Source: Litsea cubeba (Eukaryota; Streptophyta; Magnoliopsida; Laurales; Lauraceae). From it: a DNA stretch of 64,000 nt. Position 1 is the first letter of the stretch. Every line of letters begins with the position of its first letter. Of the stretch, positions 1 through 9,380 are shown piece by piece. The stretch spans positions 64,311,982 to 64,375,981 of the forward strand of contig CM022944.1 in assembly GCA_012931725.1 (NCBI GenBank), in the 5' to 3' direction. Made by a program: the position numbers and the translations under genes. The notes under the pieces were generated by a model. That model made no database searches, was not told where the DNA came from, and saw nothing but the letters and a program-made list of their open reading frames with translations.

Positions 1-1315
1 GAGATGTATTGACTCTTTCTCACTAGAGTTCATTAAAATCATAACAGGTAATTGAATCCTACGTCCATAAGATACCGTATGCCCAAAGATGGTTCTTATG
101 TCAAGTCCAGGTAGATAATTTAAGGTTATTAGATCCATATGAAGTCCCATACTTGATATCATAAATCCCCAAATTAATCAGAGCCAGAACAATGAAAAAT
201 AAACACAAATTGCCTAAGTACACTGAACGTTCGAACGTACGAGACCAACGTTCGAACGTTCAGGGTCTCGGGTTTTTGGCTCAGGAGCGAGTAGACTCGA
301 ACATTCGAACGCACGAAGGGAACGTTCGAACGTTCGACGTCTCTGTCATTTGGCTCAGACGATTCTGAACTCACTCGTTCGAACGTTCCAAAGCAACGTT
401 CGAACGTTTGACGTTCAGAATGTTGTCCGAGTTCGTACAGTCACAGAAATTGGGGTTTGTCCCCTATTTATCCATTTTCCTCTCTTTTTCCTAAAGAGAG
501 TGCATCCCATTCAAATTCACACGAGTCATAACCATTAGAAAGAGAATGGAATCCACATATCCATTTATAAAATCCTAATCTATCATTATCATTTAGAAAA
601 GGGCAAATAGACAAACCTATATGCATTAGATAGGAATCAAAGATCAATTAACGCATTCAATAAAAAATTATAATAATGTACTTGCCTTAGATCCGAAGTT
701 GAAGAAATATGTAGTAGGTTTCCTAACCAAAACCCAAATCGAGATTACCGCGGCGCTCGATCATAATCCTAACACCGATCTGACATAAAAGATGGGATAG
801 AAATGTTCATATGAACAGATCTATGGTATTCCTACCCAAAATCTAACATTGGAAAGAATAAGAAAATAACCTAATAGTATAGATCTATTCCTAATGGTTT
901 GAGGATAGTGTTACCTGAGATAAGAAAGTCGAACCAAGAATGATGGTATCTTTAGATCTTGATTCTGATGGCTGGATCTTAAGGTTGCAGAGGTTTGGGA
1001 AGTTGGAAGAGGAAGAAGACGAACAGGGAACGGGAAAAGTTACAGAGATTAGTGGGGAGAGATAAAGACGTGCAGTTATTTAAAAGAAGGGATTAGGTTA
1101 AGTATTGGGCTTAAGTCATTGGGTCGGGTCAAACTGCGGGTCAAGACATCTACCCATTAACCCAACTCACCAATCTACGCATCTGATTTAACGTGTGCCC
1201 CACTTAATCCTAACTACTTAAATAACTAAAATACATTCAATTAAAATAATAATAATAATAATATCTAATTAAATATATATATTAAATATATTAATAGTGG
1301 GACCGGGATCTTACA
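1..1315 (-). repeat. 3' LTR of element A (partial)
   Basis: Bases 1-1315 align with 7481-8794. The LTR ends in TTACA at 1315, which is TGTAA on the coding strand, directly next to the polypurine tract. About 1,157 bp of this LTR lie left of the window. It differs from the other copy by about 14 substitutions, nearly all transitions, and by small length changes in an AAT/AT microsatellite near 1245-1290. Confidence 0.93.
225..416. repeat. Palindrome cluster in element A LTR
   Basis: Several copies of the self-complementary core AACGTTCGAACGTT and shorter variants (TTCGAACG, GAACGTTC) lie within about 190 bp. The same cluster is at 7705-7896 in the other LTR. By its position relative to an AT-rich TATA-like stretch near 1065-1090 it would be transcribed and could fold into hairpins. 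No function is known to me. Confidence 0.8.
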
Positions 1316-4300
1316 TTCTCCCCCCCTTAGGACATTTGGTCCTCCAAATAAAATTAATACCTCTGGAAGAAGAAACGGATACAACTTCTTTACTTGGTCT
1401 CGAAGTTCCCAAGTGGCTTCTCGAGGATTATGGTGTTCCCACTGGACTTTCACCCAATGTAACGTTCGAGTCCTGAGGACTTGCTCCTTTGAGTCGATTA
1501 TCTGAGACGGTCGCTCAATGTACGTAACATCTGGCTGCAATTCCAATGGTTCGTAGTGCAACACATGCAAAGGGTCTTTGATATACTTTTTCAACATCGA
1601 GACATGAAAAACATTATGCACTGCTGACAACGCTGCTGGTAAAGCCAATCTGTAAGCAACTTCTCCAATTCTTTCCAAGATCTCGAATGGGCCTATATAT
1701 CTCCGAGATAATTTTCCTTTTTGCCCAAATCTCAATGTTCCTCTTGTCGGTGAAACCTTTAGAAATACATGCTCACCAATCTCGAATTGAAGACTTCTTC
1801 TTTTCATATCTGCATAACTCTTATGCCGGCTTCTAGCAATTTTCAACCGGTCATGAATTTGCTTTACTTGCTCACTGGTATCACTAACAATAGATGGGCC
1901 GTGAAAACTTCTGACACCGATTTCTTCCCGACAGATTGGGGTTCTACATCTACGTCCATACAACGCTTCAAATGGTGCCATACCAATACTGGAGTGATAA
2001 CTATTATTATATGCAAACTCGCATAATGGGAGACTTTTCTGCCAGTCCTTCCCAAACTCGAGAACGCAAGCTCGCAACATATCCTCAAGTGTCTGATTAG
2101 TCCTTTCAGTTTGACCGTCGGTCTGAGGATGATACGCTGTACTGAAATTCAATTTCGTGCCCAAAGCTGCTTGAAGTTCTGTCCAGAATCTGCCCAAAAA
2201 TCTAGGATCTCTGTCTGATACAATCGATAGGGGAACTCCATGAATTGTGACAACCTTCTCCATATACATTCGAGCTAATTCATCTTGAGGTGTCTTCATA
2301 TTCATAGGTAAGAAATGTGCCACCTTTGTCAATCTGTCAACTATCACCCAAATACTATCTCTATTATGAGTCGATGGTAATCCAGAAATAAAATCCATCG
2401 TTATGTGTTCCCATTTCCAATCTGGCACTTCCAATTGTTTTAAAAGTCCTGGGGGTTGCTTCCGTTCTGCCTTTACTTGCTGACACACCAAGCATCTTGC
2501 TGTAAATCCCGCTACTTCCTTCTTCATGTTATTCCACCAATAGTGATTACGCAGGTTTTGGTACATCTTTGTACAACCTGGATGAATAGTATAACGGGAA
2601 TGATGCGCCTCCGTCATGATCTCATTCTTCAACTCTTCTATGTTTGGTACACATAACCGGTCTTGAAAATACAACACACCCTCCAACAATCTGAAATCTG
2701 GTCTACTGTCAATCTGTTCAATCATTCGAGCTAACTTTGGGTCCTTTACTTGCTTGCTTTTAATCCTATTCAAGATCTCTGGTTCCCAAACAAACATGTG
2801 AGCCAACATAACCTTGTCATCAATCGACTGCAAAGTCACTCCCAAATCGAGGAAAATTTCTGCCCAAGACCATTCTGCTCTCAAACATGCATTAGTTGTT
2901 ATTCTTCGACTAAGTGCATCAGCCACTACATTGGCTTTCCCGGGATGATATTTGATTGGAAAGTCAAAATCTTTCATGTATTCCATCCACCGGGTCTGTC
3001 TCATGTTCAATTCAGGCTGAGTAAACAAATATTGGAGACTTCTATGGTCTGAATGAATTTCAAACTTCTCACCATACAAGTAATGTCGCCACATCTTCAA
3101 TGCCATTACTACTGCTGCTAGTTCCAAATCATGAGTGGCATATCTTTTCTCATGCTCTTTCAATTGTCTAGAGCCATAAGCTACTACCTTCCCATCTTGC
3201 ATAAGCACACAACCCAGTCCAACCTTTGAAGCATCCGTGTAAATGACAAATCTACCATTATCCGTAGGCAATGTGAGCACTGGAGCAGTAGTCAACCTAT
3301 TCTTTAACTCCTGAAAACTTGCTTCACATTCGTCAGTCCACACGAACGGTACATCTTTTCGTGTTAATTTGGTCAATGGAGCAGCAATGGATGAAAATCC
3401 TTTCACAAATCTCCTGTAATAACCTGCTAAACCCAAGAAACTACGAATCTCTGTTATTGACATGGGTCTCTGCCATTTGACCACTGCCTCAATCTTTCCT
3501 GGATCTACCGCCAATCCTTCCTTGCTGATGATGTGACCCAAGAAAATAACTTGATCAAGCCAAAATTCACACTTACTCAACTTGGCATAAAGTTGATGAC
3601 CTCTTAAAGTCTGCAATGCTGACCTCAAATGCTGCTCATGATCTTCTCGAGACCGAGAATACACTAATACGTCGTCTATAAAAACAACGATGAACTGGTC
3701 GAGAAATGGAGTAAATATCTTATTCATCAAAGCCATAAATACTCCCGGAGCATTTGTTAATCCAAACGGCATTACTAAAAACTCGTAATGGCCATATCTC
3801 GTCCTGAATGCTGTCTTCTGAATGTCCTGATCTCGAACTCTGAGCTGGTGATATCCTGATCTCAAGTCTATCTTTGAGAAGTATTCTGCTCCCTGAAGCT
3901 GGTCAAACAATTCATCAATCCTAGGAAGAGGGTATTTATTCTTGATTGTGACCTGATTGAGTTGTCTATAATCAATACACATCCTCATGGAACCATCCTT
4001 CTTTTTCACAAACAGGACTGGTGCACCCCAAGGTGATACACTTGGTCTCACAAATCCCTTGTCCAACAAATCCTGCAATTGAGTTTTCAACTCCCTGAGT
4101 TCTGCTGGGGCCATTCTATATGGAGCCTTAGAAATTGAAGCTGTCCCTGGTACCAATTCGATTGAAAAATCTATCTCCCTAACTGGAGGTAAGCCTGGAA
4201 TCTCATCAGGGAAAACATCCGGAAACTCACAGACCACTGGAATATCCTCCACCCCTTTTGACTGTTTATCCTCCGTGATAAACGCCAAGTATCCTTCACA

Positions 4301-4729
4301 TCCAGATTTCAACAATCTTTCTGCTTTCAAAGCTGATATCCGGCATGTCTTAATCGATCTCCTTTGCCCAACGAATTCGACAGTGTCCGAATGCAAAGAC
4401 AACTTGATGGTTTTGTTAAAACAATCCATCACTGCTCTATAGGTCGCTAACCAATCCATACCAAGTATGACATCGAAGTCCTTCATCGTTAAAAGAATCA
4501 GGTTTGCAGGTAAAATAAAATCTCCGACCTGAACTCGGGTACTTGGAAAATACTGGTGACAACAGACCTTCGTGCCTACTGGGGTACCGACTATTAATGC
4601 AACATCTAACCTCACTACAGTCTCATTGATATGTCTAGCAAAATCATGAGAAACAAAAGAATGTGTAGAGCCAGGGTCGAAAATGGCCTTAGCTTCTACC
4701 TCTGAGATTAGAACAATACCTTCCACCAC
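1265..4729 (-). CDS. Element A pol: protease, RT, RNase H, integrase, chromodomain
   Basis: This polyprotein carries out reverse transcription and integration of element A. Visible domains by residue: aspartic protease with FDPGSTHSF near 17-25; reverse transcriptase about 200-400 with the VFIDDVLVY catalytic box near 349-357; RNase H about 493-605 starting at YTDAS; an integrase HHCC zinc finger near 705-755 and a D,D,E core with TMDF, SDRD and GQTERTNQ; and a C-terminal chromodomain-like stretch with WEHHNPREATWE near 1090-1115. The listed start is GTG and is not a true start: protease sequence continues upstream in this frame and belongs to a gag-pol polyprotein interrupted by a one-base shift near 4768-4772. 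The frame also reads through the polypurine tract and stops inside the LTR at 1265, so the natural stop may have been lost. Otherwise the domains are intact. Confidence 0.92.
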   Translation of the reverse strand: MVEGIVLISEVEAKAIFDPGSTHSFVSHDFARHINETVVRLDVALIVGTPVGTKVCCHQYFPSTRVQVGDFILPANLILLTMKDFDVILGMDWLATYRAVMDCFNKTIKLSLHSDTVEFVGQRRSIKTCRISALKAERLLKSGCEGYLAFITEDKQSKGVEDIPVVCEFPDVFPDEIPGLPPVREIDFSIELVPGTASISKAPYRMAPAELRELKTQLQDLLDKGFVRPSVSPWGAPVLFVKKKDGSMRMCIDYRQLNQVTIKNKYPLPRIDELFDQLQGAEYFSKIDLRSGYHQLRVRDQDIQKTAFRTRYGHYEFLVMPFGLTNAPGVFMALMNKIFTPFLDQFIVVFIDDVLVYSRSREDHEQHLRSALQTLRGHQLYAKLSKCEFWLDQVIFLGHIISKEGLAVDPGKIEAVVKWQRPMSITEIRSFLGLAGYYRRFVKGFSSIAAPLTKLTRKDVPFVWTDECEASFQELKNRLTTAPVLTLPTDNGRFVIYTDASKVGLGCVLMQDGKVVAYGSRQLKEHEKRYATHDLELAAVVMALKMWRHYLYGEKFEIHSDHRSLQYLFTQPELNMRQTRWMEYMKDFDFPIKYHPGKANVVADALSRRITTNACLRAEWSWAEIFLDLGVTLQSIDDKVMLAHMFVWEPEILNRIKSKQVKDPKLARMIEQIDSRPDFRLLEGVLYFQDRLCVPNIEELKNEIMTEAHHSRYTIHPGCTKMYQNLRNHYWWNNMKKEVAGFTARCLVCQQVKAERKQPPGLLKQLEVPDWKWEHITMDFISGLPSTHNRDSIWVIVDRLTKVAHFLPMNMKTPQDELARMYMEKVVTIHGVPLSIVSDRDPRFLGRFWTELQAALGTKLNFSTAYHPQTDGQTERTNQTLEDMLRACVLEFGKDWQKSLPLCEFAYNNSYHSSIGMAPFEALYGRRCRTPICREEIGVRSFHGPSIVSDTSEQVKQIHDRLKIARSRHKSYADMKRRSLQFEIGEHVFLKVSPTRGTLRFGQKGKLSRRYIGPFEILERIGEVAYRLALPAALSAVHNVFHVSMLKKYIKDPLHVLHYEPLELQPDVTYIERPSQIIDSKEQVLRTRTLHWVKVQWEHHNPREATWELRDQVKKLYPFLLPEVLILFGGPNVLRGGECKIPVPLLIYLIYIFN
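1316..1330 (-). other. Polypurine tract of element A
   Basis: On the minus strand, AAGGGGGGGAGAA directly precedes the LTR start TGTAAGATC. This is the expected plus-strand primer for reverse transcription. A short inverted repeat, ATTTGG-AGGA-CCAAAT, lies just upstream at 1333-1350. Confidence 0.9.
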
Positions 4730-6156
4730 TTCTGCAGAAGCATCTGCATCCTCATGAGTACTGCATATGCCATGCCCATCTGCTGCGCTGGTACTGGCCT
4801 CGGTGCTCTAGGTTGGCCCACTGGTTGTTGTTGCCTTTGCTGCTGGAATTGTCTCTGTTGCACCTGAGCCGGCCTCTGTTGTCCCTGCACTGGCCTCTGC
4901 TGTCCTAGAACAGGCCTCTGCTGCTGTAGCGCTGCACCCCTATATTGCTGGTACTGAGGAGCTGGTGCTCGGTACATCTGCTGCTGTGGAGCCCGATAAA
5001 TCTGCTGTGGTCCTTGCGGAGGTGCTGCTCTCCAAGTCTGCTGCGTAGGAACACGAGAAGCTGCTAACTGGGATTTTGGAAACTGACTACCACCATTGGG
5101 ACAATCGCGAACTTGATGTCCGAACTGCCCACAATGAAAACATGCTCCAGTCTCCTTGTAGCACTGTTCAGTAGGATGATTTTTCCCACACCGTCCACAC
5201 AGTTGTCTCTGACCACCTGATTGTTGACCTTGAAACTTTTGTTTCTTCGGGTTGCCTTGGCTAGAAGACTGCTTTGATTGATATTGCTGAAATTTGGCTT
5301 GTCTCTCTTCTGATTTCTTCTTTAGTGCACCTTCAGCCCAATATGCACTCTTTACCGTTTCCTGGAATGTCGGGCGTTGATTGTCTCCAATCATCATGTA
5401 AATATCAGCTGATAACCCATCAAGAAAACGCCTGATTTTCTCTTCTTCAGGAACGACTAGTGTAGGAGCATACTTAGCCAATCTGGTGAATTGCTGCTCA
5501 TACTGCTGCACCGACATATCACCTTGCACCAAGTTTTGGAAATCTCTCTTCCACTGGTCCTTGACATATTTGGGAATAAACTTATCCATGAACTCCTTAG
5601 TGAATGTTTCCCACGAAATCTCTTCAGCCACTGCATCAGCTTGTACTACCATCTTCACCAAATTCCACCATTGAAGAGCTATTCCTCTAAACATGTAGGC
5701 TGCCAAGTTAACTCGCTGCTTCTGAGTACAGCGGAAAACTGCAAAGATCTGCTCCAATTGCTTTATAAAGTCATCTGCCGCCATTGGATCTTCTGACCCA
5801 TGAAACTCAGGAGGAACCCTCTTCCTAAATTTCTCGTACAGGTCATTAGGATCTACTTCCTTTGGAGGCATGACCACTTGTACTGGCTGGGCTGCTCTGT
5901 CAGTCAAAGCTATGATCTGAGCTTGAAATGCTGCCCTATCATGATTTGCTTGTGCTCTCTCAGCAGCTCTCTCTTCTCTTTCTTGTTGCTTCTCTGCAGC
6001 TCGTTCAGCCTCAGCTGCTTTTTGTTGCTCATTCTGAGTAGTCTGCGAATGCATAAAAGCTTGCAACAGCTGATTAAAACGCTCGTTTGAATTGTTTGAT
6101 CCATTCCCAGGTTCCTTGTCCTGAGATCTTGTATTACGTTGGGCCATGACCTGCAA
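4708..6156 (-). CDS. Element A gag (capsid/nucleocapsid)
   Basis: This 482-residue protein forms the virus-like particle and packages element RNA. An acidic, Glu/Ala/Arg-rich coiled-coil segment (about 40-75) is followed by a Retrotrans_gag-type core (about 100-290). A cysteine pair CGRC comes before a classical CX2CX4HX4C zinc knuckle at about 339-352. A Gln/Pro/Arg-rich tail with repeated QQRP and YRAP units follows (about 370-465). The real start is probably the second methionine, MAQRNTRS, at 6147. The last 20 or so residues look out of frame: the pol frame overlaps by 22 bases and carries the expected linker, pointing to a one-base loss near 4768-4772. A programmed shift is less likely because no slippery heptamer is apparent. 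Confidence 0.9.
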   Translation of the reverse strand: MQVMAQRNTRSQDKEPGNGSNNSNERFNQLLQAFMHSQTTQNEQQKAAEAERAAEKQQEREERAAERAQANHDRAAFQAQIIALTDRAAQPVQVVMPPKEVDPNDLYEKFRKRVPPEFHGSEDPMAADDFIKQLEQIFAVFRCTQKQRVNLAAYMFRGIALQWWNLVKMVVQADAVAEEISWETFTKEFMDKFIPKYVKDQWKRDFQNLVQGDMSVQQYEQQFTRLAKYAPTLVVPEEEKIRRFLDGLSADIYMMIGDNQRPTFQETVKSAYWAEGALKKKSEERQAKFQQYQSKQSSSQGNPKKQKFQGQQSGGQRQLCGRCGKNHPTEQCYKETGACFHCGQFGHQVRDCPNGGSQFPKSQLAASRVPTQQTWRAAPPQGPQQIYRAPQQQMYRAPAPQYQQYRGAALQQQRPVLGQQRPVQGQQRPAQVQQRQFQQQRQQQPVGQPRAPRPVPAQQMGMAYAVLMRMQMLLQKWWKVLF

Positions 6157-6302
6157 TAGAATAAATATGGTTTAGCTCCTATGAAACAAGCTAACAGACA
6201 ATTCTATAGACTTTACAGTTAGCACTTTAAAGTCTGTCTAACGAAATTCGTAATCCTCACCACGTCCTGTTGTTTCTGTCCATTTTTAATTACCGAAGAT
6301 CG

Positions 6303-6320
6303 TGCTGGGCTCTGATACCA
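6303..6320 (-). other. Primer binding site, initiator tRNA-Met (element A)
   Basis: The minus strand reads TGGTATCAGAGCCCAGCA two bases after the 5' LTR end. The first 12 bases are complementary to the 3' end of plant initiator tRNA-Met, the usual primer for this clade. The leader between it and gag (6157-6302) has no ORF. Confidence 0.92.
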
Positions 6321-6322
6321 AC

Positions 6323-8794
6323 TGTCACGTCCCCAAAATAATAATTGGGGAAAAACGTGAAAAATTAAAACAAATTCAAATTTCTGTGTTTAATACAACA
6401 CAAGCTTCCAAAAGTGGACCCACATCACATCACAAACCGTGGTGAGTTCAAATAAAATTCCATTAAATGCAACGGAAGCTTCATTCAATTGGTATTCAAT
6501 GATCGTAATTAAGATCCAACACGAAAATCAAATAAACATTCATAGTTAAAGTTGCAGAATAAATTAAACAATTACTACAAAAGGTTTATCATTAATATAA
6601 AGTTCATCTAAAGAGTTTCTAAGATGACGTCCTCTCTAATGCAGGCTCAGACGGCTCTGAAACCGTCTCCAGCATCCCACTCGGGTTCGTCAGTTGGCTC
6701 AAACATTTGAAACGTTTGATCCTCCTCCGTCTCCTCGGTAAAGTAGGGCTCGGTACCTATGCACCAAATGTAGTAACGTAAATAGCAAGAACATAATCAT
6801 AATTCGAAATTAAGATACGATATCAAAATGAGTAAAAACAATTGAAATTATAAGAAACAATGATAAAGATAAGTACAAGAAAGAACGTATGACATAAATC
6901 TGAAAGACACCAAATGGAGCAATATATAATTCACACGGAGACAAGTGTCCCCGTTTTGGGTGGTCAGTCCTACATAATCGGGAAAGCCCGTCCACAATGT
7001 CGGTGGTCATAAATCGATCTATAAACACATAACGGGATAACCTGTTCACATACAAAGCGGATTATAAGTGATCCGGACACATCGGTGATCAACCGTCCAC
7101 ATACGATCTGCAGTCGTTCACAAATGACCCACATAAAAGGAAACATATATGCATAATAGACCCGAATAATAATGCTCCGACACAAGAGTCCTAAGTCAAA
7201 ATGAAGGGCCGGCCAATCCATATCATAGTCAAATCACATATATCTAATTTGCCAAGCCACCTCATAATCCATAATACAAAGTAGGGTATGCATCTAAAGG
7301 AATACATAACCTAAACCAATATATGCATGCAAATACAAAGGTTAAGACATATTGAAAATCGATCCTAAGGTTAAACGTATATTCATATACCCGTCAACAC
7401 ACAATAATAACACTAGTAAGTTAAGGACGTTACATCTCTCGAAATTCATGGTGCATAGATCCAATGAAGGATTTCCAATAGAGATGTATTGACTCTTTCT
7501 CACTAGAGTTCATTAAAATCATAACAGGTAATTGAATCCTACGTCCATAAGATACCGTATGCCCAAAGACGGTTCTTATGTCAAGTCCAGGTAGATAATT
7601 TAAGGTTATTAGATCCATATGAAGTCCCATACTTGATATCATAAATCCCCAAATTAATCAGAGCCAGAACAATGAAAAATAAACACAAATTGCCTAAGTA
7701 CACTGAACGTTCGAACGTACGAGACCAACGTTCGAACGTTCAGGGTCTCGGGTTTTTGGCTCAGGAGCGAGCAGACTCGAACGTTCGAACGCACGAAGGG
7801 AACGTTCGAACGTTCGACGTCTCTGTCATTTGGCTCAGATGATTCTGAACTCACTCGTTCGAACGTTCCAAAGCAACGTTCGAACGTTTGACGTTCAGAA
7901 TGTTGTCCGAGTTCGTACAGTCACAGAAATTGGGGTTTGTCCCCTATTTATCCATTTTCCTCTCTTTTTCCTAAAGAGAGTGCATCCCATTCAAATTCAC
8001 ACGAGTCATAACCATTAGAAAGAGAATGGAATCCACATATCCATTTATAAAATCCTAATCTATCATTATCATTTAGAAAAGGGCAAATAGACAAACCTAT
8101 ATGCATTAGATAGGAATCAAAGATCAATTAACGCATTCAATAACAAATTATAATAATGTACTTGCCTTAGATCCGAAGTTGAAGAAATATGCAGTAGGTT
8201 TCCTAACCAAAACCCAAATCGAGATTACCGCGGCGCTCGATCACAATCCTAACACCGATCTGACATAAAAGATGGGATAGAAATGTTCATATGAACAGAT
8301 CTATGGTATTCCTACCCAAAACCTAACATTGGAAAGAATAAGAAAATAACTTAATAGTATAGATCTATTCTTAATGGTTTGAGGATAGTGTTACCTGAGA
8401 TAAGAAAGTCGAACCAAGAATGATGGTATCTTCAGATCTTGATTCTGATGGCTGGATCTTAAGGTTGCAGAGGTTTGGGAAGTTGGAAGAGGAAGAAGAC
8501 GAACAGGGAACGGGAAAAGTTGCAGAGATTAGTGGGGAGAGATAAAGACGTGCGGTTATTTAAAAGAAGGGATTAGGTTAAGTATTGGGCTTAAGTCATT
8601 GGGTCGAGTCAAACTGCGGGTCAAGACATCTACCCATTAACCCAACTCACCAATCTACGCATCTGATTTAACGTGTGCCCCACTTAATCCTAACTACTTA
8701 AATAACTAAAATACATTCAATTAAAATAATAATAATAATATCTAATTAAATATATATATATTAAATATATTAATAGTGGGACCGGGATCTTACA
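6323..8794 (-). repeat. 5' LTR of element A
   Basis: This 2,472-bp LTR reads TGTCACGTCCCC at 6323 and ATCTTACA at 8794 on the plus strand, giving TG...CA termini on both strands. Minus-strand transcription of the element should start here. A weak TATA-like TTTTAAATAA on the minus strand near 8555-8570 is the best promoter candidate. The short ORFs inside (for example 6810-7055 and 7654-7854) show no domain and I do not treat them as genes. Confidence 0.93.
7705..7896. repeat. Palindrome cluster, second LTR copy
   Basis: This is the counterpart of 225-416 with the same AACGTTCGAACGTT motifs. One motif degraded in the left LTR (ACATTCGAACG) is intact here as ACGTTCGAACG, consistent with decay of CpG sites. 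Confidence 0.8.
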
Positions 8795-9371
8795 GGTTTC
8801 ACAATTACAAATATTTCTGGAACTCAGTTCTCAGGTTCCGCAAGCAGATGTCAAAAACTGTCTTCTGATTCATTTCCCAGCACTGCATGGACAGATTCCT
8901 CCATCGGTTGAGGTAGGCCTTGACCGGTTCGTCTTTCTCTTGATGGGTGTCTAGTAGCACCTTAGATGTCACAGACGAGGTTTCGGCCTGAAACTGAATC
9001 GTGAAAATCGCCTGGAGGTCTTGAAATGATAGGATTCACCCCTCGGGGAGCCTCAATCTCGAACCACCTGAATGCATTTCCGACCAGCGTGCTGGCTAAC
9101 AGCATTATTCATTGGGCGTCGTTTTCAAGCAACCCCCCAGTTCTCATAGAGAAGTGCCACATATGTTGCATCACTGGTCCGGACCCATCAAAGGTTGGTA
9201 TGTCTGGCATCCTATACTTTTGTGGGAACTGCACATTTTTCCATCCATTCTGGGTATGGTTTTCCATTAATGGGGTGGTTCCCACCCACTTCTGCCATAA
9301 TCCTGTGTACCTCTGCCTGCACTTCTGCCTTTGATGCTACTGCTTTTACCTCCAGATTCTGTGATCCTCCA
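8795..9371 (-). pseudogene. Old retrotransposon gag remnant, C-terminal part
   Basis: Reading the minus strand from about 9300 downward gives a recognisable gag core: a start region with FPQKYRMPDIPTFDG, then HFSMRTGGLLENDAQ, an in-frame stop near 9110, LVGNAFRWFEIEAPRG, a frame change near 9030, and EPVKAYLNRWRNLSMQC. It ends with a stop near 8803, next to the element A junction. The first half of the same gag lies at 30887-31765, separated by the MULE. It is a decayed Ty3/gypsy-like gag; I cannot assign the lineage. It is older than both element A and the MULE because both interrupt it. Confidence 0.75.
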
Positions 9372-9380
9372 GTGCTTTCA
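9372..9380. repeat. 9-bp target site duplication of the MULE, left
   Basis: GTGCTTTCA directly precedes the left TIR and is repeated exactly at 30878-30886 after the right TIR. Nine bases is the standard target duplication of Mutator-like transposons. Confidence 0.93.

Larger units (their letters stand above)
1..8794 (-). mobile_element. Element A: Tekay-like Ty3/gypsy chromovirus (left end off window)
   Basis: This is a minus-strand LTR retrotransposon. In order on the minus strand it has the 5' LTR (6323-8794), a tRNA-Met primer site, gag, pol with a C-terminal chromodomain-like segment, a polypurine tract and the 3' LTR (1-1315, truncated by the window edge). The gag zinc knuckle, the order protease-RT-RNase H-integrase and the terminal chromodomain place it among chromoviruses, most likely the Tekay/Del clade. 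The two LTRs differ at roughly 14 sites over 1.3 kb, so insertion was recent. Bases 8795-8799 (GGTTT) are the predicted right half of the 5-bp target duplication; the other half is outside the window. Confidence 0.93.

Noticed and set aside
4708..4775. Programmed ribosomal frameshift between gag and pol of element A
   Set aside because: No slippery heptamer or obvious downstream pseudoknot is seen. The out-of-frame gag tail looks like a one-base mutation.
6303..6320. tRNA-Met gene fragments (also at 56300 and 62618)
   Set aside because: They match only the 3' end of the tRNA and lie directly next to LTRs, so they are primer binding sites.
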